A stretch of DNA of 12,628 nt from Aphodosoma sp045600865 (lineage in GTDB: Bacteria > Bacteroidota > Bacteroidia > Bacteroidales > Paludibacteraceae), in contig JAZRYS010000269.1 of the NCBI GenBank assembly GCA_045600865.1, forward strand, positions 1 through 12,628. Reading direction: 5' to 3'. Below the pieces are notes generated by a model. It saw only the letters and a list, made by a program, of their open reading frames with translations. It was not told the origin of the DNA and ran no database searches. Below are positions 11,001 to 12,628 of the stretch, one piece after another. The position numbers and the translations under genes are program-made. Within the stretch, counting starts at the first letter, position 1. Every line of letters begins with the position of its first letter.

Positions 11001-12628
11001 TGCCGTCCATTTCTATAGTCCAAACGAGGAAGCACCTACACAGTGGATTCTTTCAACCAACAGCCAGTTCACAGACACAGTGGCTATTGACACTGTTCCT
11101 GCTTCTGGCAGGTCGCTCATTGCCACAGGACTTAATGCAAGCACAATGTATTATCTTGCCCTGTCATCATTGTGCAGCGATGAAGAACATTCAAAAGCCT
11201 TGATTTATACAATCCGCACGAATTGTGAGGTGATAACCCAGTATCCATACGATGAAGGCTTCGAGAATTTCGAACCTAACACAAATGATCTTCTTACAGG
11301 TGCTTGCTGGCTGGCAGAACCTATGTCTGGAACGAAATATGCAATAGCAGTCAATACGGCTCAAAACTTCCATGACGGCAATCAGGGCTTGTATGTCTAT
11401 AATGATTACGACTATTCTCATAATTCGCCAATCCAGACTCTTGCACTTCCTGAGATGGCATCTCTGAATGGCAAGTACGTTTCGTTCTGGCATAAAGCGT
11501 ATGATATGACAAGTTCGTCCAACACACTCAGTTTTGGCTATCTTGACGGTGAGGACCAATTCGTTTCCCTGAATGATTTCCTCATCAAGTCAATTTCTTG
11601 GCAGCAGTACAGCACTGTATTGCAGAACCTTCCTGCTGACGTCACCCGTCTTGCATTCCGTTTTGCAGGTACGCAATCGTACCATCTCGATGATATCCAT
11701 GTAAACTCCATACTTGTGGAAGACACTATCTTTGAGACGGTATGCTATACCGAAGATTATTCAGGTCATGGCATCAATATTCCATCCTCACAACTGGCAG
11801 TTGGCGAGAACATCATTACACGTATTGTAAATGCGACAGTTGCTGGTGCAGAAGATACTCTTGTCACCTTGAATATCAACAGACTTGCCAACATTGCAAC
11901 CACTTACTATGACACTGTTTGTGCAGGACAGCCTTACTATAAGGGAGAATGGCATATTGACAATCCTACCTCTATACGTTACTTCAATACATTCCCTAAC
12001 GCCTCTTATACTGGTTGCGACTCAACGGTTGAACTTTACCTTACAGTCCTTCCTTCAAGTGAGGTTGTTTACGACACTATCTGTCAGGGTGATGTCTATC
12101 CATTAGACACCATGCTGCTGACTCAGACAGGTGTTTACACCGCTTATACTTATAACAAGTTAGGTTGCGAAGACACAATCACACTTCACCTTTACGTCGT
12201 GGATTCTGTCTTAGTCACCAATGCTTCAATCTGTCAGGGCTCTTCTTATACATTCGAGGGTCAAACCTATACGCAGACAGGCACTTATCGCATTTCTGCT
12301 ACCGGTTCTCATGGCTGTGCCGTGGCCAAGATTCTCAACCTTACAGTATTTGGCACCGACTCAATCTGCAATGTAAGCTTCTGTAAGGGTGGTTCCGTTC
12401 AGGTGGCAGATACTGTCATAATGGATGCAGGCATTTATACTCTTGTACGCGTGAATGCAAGTGGCTGTGATGTGACATACCACATTACTGCAACAGAAGA
12501 CCCTATCAGACAAGGCAATCTCTCTGTCGATGCTTGCGAGGGACATAGATTCACTGCCTATGGCATTGACGAGGTATTGACACATGATACTGTCGTGACC
12601 CAGACTTCACTCCGTACTGCTGATGGCA
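1978..12628 (+). CDS. Giant secreted adhesin-like protein with alternating choice-of-anchor J and FN3 modules (3' end outside window)
   Basis: The frame runs from ATG 1978 to the right edge with no stop in 3,550 codons (over 370 kDa by rough estimate). The start is set by a signal peptide: MRK, a hydrophobic core (FFLFVLFALLA) and a likely cleavage after VGA, leaving Gln25 as first mature residue. Residues about 28-3251 contain 12 jelly-roll-like modules of 153-207 residues alternating with 12 FN3 modules of 82-98 residues. The jelly-roll modules resemble cleaved-adhesin/choice-of-anchor J domains. They open with a P-(Y/F)-x-x-x-F-E motif, often carry TDP-x-D before the middle, and end in a DD-(I/V) strand. 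FN3 modules show L-x-P/A-x-T-x-Y and a Cys in the F strand. From about residue 3252 there are short Cys repeats. No enzymatic domain is evident. These architectures are typical of large surface or secreted proteins of Bacteroidota, often type IX secretion cargo, but the sorting domain would lie beyond the window. Likely role: adhesion or extracellular matrix, an inference. It is probably transcribed alone from the promoter at 1861-1890. Confidence 0.9.
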   Translation, partial: MRKTSIFFLFVLFALLANMTDVGAQVDSPLLTENFDGISYGIPAGWDNSAGTTTEAAFKWSYYVTGYAGHCVRFNSCGNWPSGSTNMLMTPAMDLSSGEWVLKFKYKNPEGGDFSVFISTDGGTTYTTPLVTGLTNQYEWTEEEVSLTAAANGSSNVKIVFRGTSSYNSEVNDVYIYLDEVLVEKAPTCKSPTGLSVSNLTHSGATLSWNLTPDGFVPASYIYTLTEAGGNVIEQNAALSVPTLQYVIATPLTPNTTYTASLQGDCRSDYQGRSRTTTVTFTTPCAVQNAPYQQNFEALTTLPECTFSNNASISNSGHLGGKGLALTTTEAANAYIIFPEVNIPSANVEISFWITASSPYNGHTKFNVGLITDPTDDSSFEILYDDSLTSSTWREIRMNTSATGNPVTNTASIALFVMNGYDNTVTIDDVSIHAVPSCVRPENPVILSYGSDNVTLDWNVTDAPNVRIYAQNMADYSVVDTLASQHPFTMSGLMPETNYEFTLRGICSQTDSSDISVPVSVRTRCAVAESTTFFEGAESTYGTIPVCWETGYLNNVSESTSSPFQTQTSTKIGSRGFKYLNTTSGSIAYLCSRPLNFDQAGKYTFRYQINRRSGSSYLGEGLKVFVTPTLGDTTNAIEVIPFVNHFAANPPVGIAGWNEYEGVINYQGIGYIMIVGYTKWGLDINFDNLQVILTPTCQRVSDITVNNIASTTADIKWNAGGTETQWLVDYQVGQGSSTIINVTDSLVSGQPVMTITGLTAATTYTITATVRALCQGNDTAEAVTMPSRAISTQCNVLSTLPYTCGFETSEVVPYLDNATYKMPICWTRINDATYAIDYYPYASTSMVGNARTGSGCLIFEYYYDSDAAEHAIAVMNGIDANTLQINNMRMRFYARKYSTQYSDYPLVVGVMSDPSDLTTFVAIDTVYVDNYNAYDRFVIPFNKYTGNGTYPALMSVGTKSTSVFGSKIGEVYVDDLTLELIPSCTELEGSAVVTDITDHSARVAIDDATAESGWSYAFDLTGTLVDDMAAVDATGAFVELSGLAPATTYDLYVRRHCGDEYGTWSDKVTFTTSAIAAQMPFICDFEDDLVNGGWMYVDGAGSNVFTIGSAETGVYEGSHAIYVSTSRVASPHTYNEGSSTQAYAYRTLHFDAKGYQVEFKFKSTGGEGAYDFGRIFLAPASEQLTAGNMGSALNSTVFPNITAAFDADYVASGSTIPQLNVYTTAMGNPDANGWHTVSYFLDMTTRPGNYNFVMMWSNDGSAGSITYPLAVDDINIYELTCIPPSNVMINNLTSSGATIDIQQEDVSQWEVVVNNQPFDSESIPEETAYRAIVNSGEVNLSGLTPNTIYYYAIRSICDEGDTSKWGTIATFHTYCSTYNVPYFEDFESLSSTDCWSNVNPAVGSVSRNTGYHRNGSASMKIESAQVVSPELNVTTLEPFMISGWFYATEDNVPFTVGVFTDPNNVSSFVPMGDGEIIPAKNTWTEFTTYFTPLGDPGNSGYRNARYIGIAVTGDKTIYVDDITIDSIPDCPKPTSIVITNVTAHSFDISFTDNANASQWVVYTNGTPNVINSNPATISGLAAATSYSVEIAAICGSADTSSAAMYGTIRTGCDVMPLPYVCSFEQSEGFTLINSYSFIDGALEAGCWAALNASSNLPTYMIANDSYVSAGKQGLKVSGSPDNNLYAILPALDIPTPAANLSVKFKSMVGDLYNCGSFEFGYLTDPTDESTWVSLYTNIVKSTTFATTDIVLTNVPSSARLAFKYSDPYGWYYSAIDEVEVKEIKNCSDPETPIFSNITSSSADVAFTDTCAAHQNWQYVYGPAANFNVSSLTPQTLNGTTFSLTGLTDDTEYKVAVRAVCGAGDESNWIIASFHTKCSPFAVSMANPYLDSFEDAENNAEYGNICYEIGDRYYEISPYGYATSYTITAKENIGDSYAQYLYSHSGDKCLVPNPYPTYTPNGLTLMRMFHFEADKVYKARIYAGSTGLVGTNSLTYMLGTTNVVSQMNALEVHTVPGGNNSYTPGTPNTIDYSVLYAPYETYFQVAATGDYYLGINFNSTYEYGTSFYVDDFTVEETSGCMPTIFTISETTENSVTVTMDDQDPTHSWEYVVTDNTGDTAAAGTMASNPYTVNGLVASSGYTINIRHICGEGDYSDWKTRSFRTQCGVATLPYVCSFEANEGFKASYSYVAGTAEAGCWSVLNSSTDGSIPYYYITNSSTYVMNGTQSFEFHGAVSSVATNQDLVAIMPAFDHPAGSLLINFSAMYDNVVDGGELEFGYLTDPSDINTWASLSAVPKTAAYVSIPVEVDMTMFQGIPDNARLAIRYGKSASTWYYAWIDNIHVQVCPSCREPQRPATVSSTTMTTMNVNVTMGNKPKAQVACAVRTSTTTAADIDMTTAVITTTGTAVLTGLTGATTYAVYYRYICGDNDTSAWSSLAVGTTTESDCFAPQNLHVVGILDDHHVEFTWGKAPEATIYKWELKKGNIVVASGDTAAALIDTMTFDTLEAATTYSFRVRCICGTADSSAWVNMSFSTTHETYTVPYVCNFETAEEQSMWNLLKFAGMTDFHIGTAESNGGNYGLYVSSDNGMTSQYAASSDIYAVSLITLPAGNYIFSYDWRCMAEGSWDNGIAYLVPATTLISATNCQYNNAPAEAIKLMGTSQYLGGTYDWQNQQSIVEITNSGVYQLIFAFHSDYGNQVAPGLCVDNISVQAMTCMPVSSVAKISTTCNDAMYLVTRNNASHDIEYGYSIYDAEGLVTWTTIPGGNMRDTIVLTGLAPHTTYYLFVREVCGDDDVSTATRVSLTTPSMPQSMPFVCGFEAAESTADSWQFANGANGFIVGYNAQFGGSKSLYISDDGSSWHYAQSPVSSYSYAYIPLAFGEGTYDIEYKWQANGELNFDYARVYLVPSSFTLNANVLVAGISTSGSPAGWIPIDGGNRLNDVTEWQSKNVEYTFADSTVMNMVVVWVNDGSGGSQYPIAIDDISITRQNCPSLPLDSVGTDSVGKNYIAVHFYSPNEEAPTQWILSTNSQFTDTVAIDTVPASGRSLIATGLNASTMYYLALSSLCSDEEHSKALIYTIRTNCEVITQYPYDEGFENFEPNTNDLLTGACWLAEPMSGTKYAIAVNTAQNFHDGNQGLYVYNDYDYSHNSPIQTLALPEMASLNGKYVSFWHKAYDMTSSSNTLSFGYLDGEDQFVSLNDFLIKSISWQQYSTVLQNLPADVTRLAFRFAGTQSYHLDDIHVNSILVEDTIFETVCYTEDYSGHGINIPSSQLAVGENIITRIVNATVAGAEDTLVTLNINRLANIATTYYDTVCAGQPYYKGEWHIDNPTSIRYFNTFPNASYTGCDSTVELYLTVLPSSEVVYDTICQGDVYPLDTMLLTQTGVYTAYTYNKLGCEDTITLHLYVVDSVLVTNASICQGSSYTFEGQTYTQTGTYRISATGSHGCAVAKILNLTVFGTDSICNVSFCKGGSVQVADTVIMDAGIYTLVRVNASGCDVTYHITATEDPIRQGNLSVDACEGHRFTAYGIDEVLTHDTVVTQTSLRTADG
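6811..7332 (+). repeat. J7 module, close paralogue of J9
   Basis: J7 and J9 are the most alike J modules in the array. Both contain LPYVCSFE, E-A-G-C-W and FGYLTDP, and both end with a tyrosine-rich W-Y-Y strand before the (I/V)D motif. At DNA level the 15-mer at 6904-6918 (gaggcaggttgctgg) is identical to that at 8557-8571, and the 11-mer at 6826-6836 to that at 8485-8495. Confidence 0.7.
8470..9018 (+). repeat. J9 module, close paralogue of J7
   Basis: This module starts exactly 1,659 bases after J7, that is two J+FN3 units later, and shares the motifs and short exact DNA matches listed for J7. It differs by small insertions in the first third. Its last strand runs into a CPSC pair (Cys codons at 9010 and 9019) before FN3-9, an extra cysteine not seen at other J/FN3 boundaries. 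Confidence 0.7.
11731..12628 (+). repeat. C-terminal Cys-containing short repeats of the giant adhesin (incomplete)
   Basis: After J12 the architecture changes to units of about 41-60 residues beginning at roughly 11731, 11884, 12061, 12205, 12361 and 12508 (the last cut by the edge). The clearest units follow the pattern 'YDT-(V/I)-C-x-G ... T-Q-T-G-x-Y ... G-C-(D/E)-(S/D)-T ... L-x-L-x-V', for example YDTVCAGQ at 11908, YDTICQG at 12070 and SICQGSSY at 12229. Each of the clear units carries two Cys, one after the first strand and one in the G-C motif. Similar repeats occur near the C-terminus of large Bacteroidota surface proteins, commonly just before a type IX sorting or gliding-motility-type C-terminal domain. 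That domain, if present, is outside the window. Confidence 0.7.

Larger units (their letters stand above)
2059..11730 (+). repeat. Array of 12 J (jelly-roll adhesin) and 12 FN3 protein modules
   Basis: Module starts, read from boundary cysteines and motifs: J1 2059, FN3-1 2542, J2 2830, FN3-2 3289, J3 3550, FN3-3 4066, J4 4357, FN3-4 4927, J5 5197, FN3-5 5818, J6 6100, FN3-6 6565, J7 6811, FN3-7 7333, J8 7606, FN3-8 8212, J9 8470, FN3-9 9019, FN3-10 9313, J10 9583, FN3-11 10120, J11 10393, FN3-12 10945, J12 11224 to about 11730. J subtypes are visible. J2, J4, J6, J7 and J9 share a (V/F)-G-x-x-(T/S)-D-P motif, and J12 has a related FGYLDG. J5, J10 and J11 share a (L/A)-(V/A)-P strand and lack the boundary Cys. 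J1, J3 and J8 are more divergent. FN3-9 and FN3-10 are adjacent with no J between them. The repeats are diverged at DNA level, so most duplications are old. Exact edges are estimates within a few residues. Confidence 0.8.

Noticed and set aside
2059..11730. DNA-level tandem repeats or a CRISPR-like array in the giant gene.
   Set aside because: The repetition is at protein level with strong DNA divergence; exact shared stretches that I saw are 15 bases or shorter and not regularly spaced like CRISPR units.
2002..12585. Many short open frames on both strands within the giant gene (60-120 residues).
   Set aside because: All overlap the continuous adhesin frame, have no recognisable domains and are expected by chance in 10 kb.

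Overview
The window looks like part of a Bacteroidota genome, most likely order Bacteroidales (Prevotella/Muribaculaceae/Paludibacteraceae-like). The reasons are a TAnnTTTG-type -7 promoter element, A-rich leaders without Shine-Dalgarno sites, a Bacteroidales-style DUF3987 protein, and a giant Sec-exported protein built from choice-of-anchor J/cleaved-adhesin-like and fibronectin type III (FN3) modules. Genus cannot be fixed from this sequence. All three genes recognised are on the + strand.

Layout. (1) Bases 2-1192 hold the 3' part of a DUF3987 gene, a predicted P-loop replication/primase-associated protein common on Bacteroidales mobile elements; it enters from the left edge. (2) Bases 1189-1701 hold a short WG-repeat protein. 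Its first recognisable repeat begins upstream of any usable start, in a frame overlapping the DUF3987 3' end, so the two genes appear joined by a recombination junction near 1141-1153. (3) Bases 1702-1977 are an AT-rich intergenic region with a good Bacteroidetes promoter -7 element at 1883-1890. (4) From 1978 to the right edge a single frame stays open for 10,651 bases (at least 3,550 codons, no stop seen).

The giant protein has a signal peptide, then 12 jelly-roll-like J modules and 12 FN3 modules in near-strict alternation (2059-11730), then a switch to short Cys-containing repeats of about 50 residues (11731 to the edge). The alternation breaks once, with two FN3 modules in tandem at 9019-9582. 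Cysteines follow a regular grammar. Every FN3 has one at its start and one in the predicted F strand. A J module has a boundary Cys only when it also has a second Cys about 15-40 residues on, a covariation that suggests a disulfide. The protein is most likely a very large surface adhesin or matrix protein, possibly delivered by the type IX secretion system, but its C-terminus lies outside the window.

No RNA genes, CRISPR arrays or complete insertion sequences were seen. The minus-strand open frames over the giant gene look like shadows of it.
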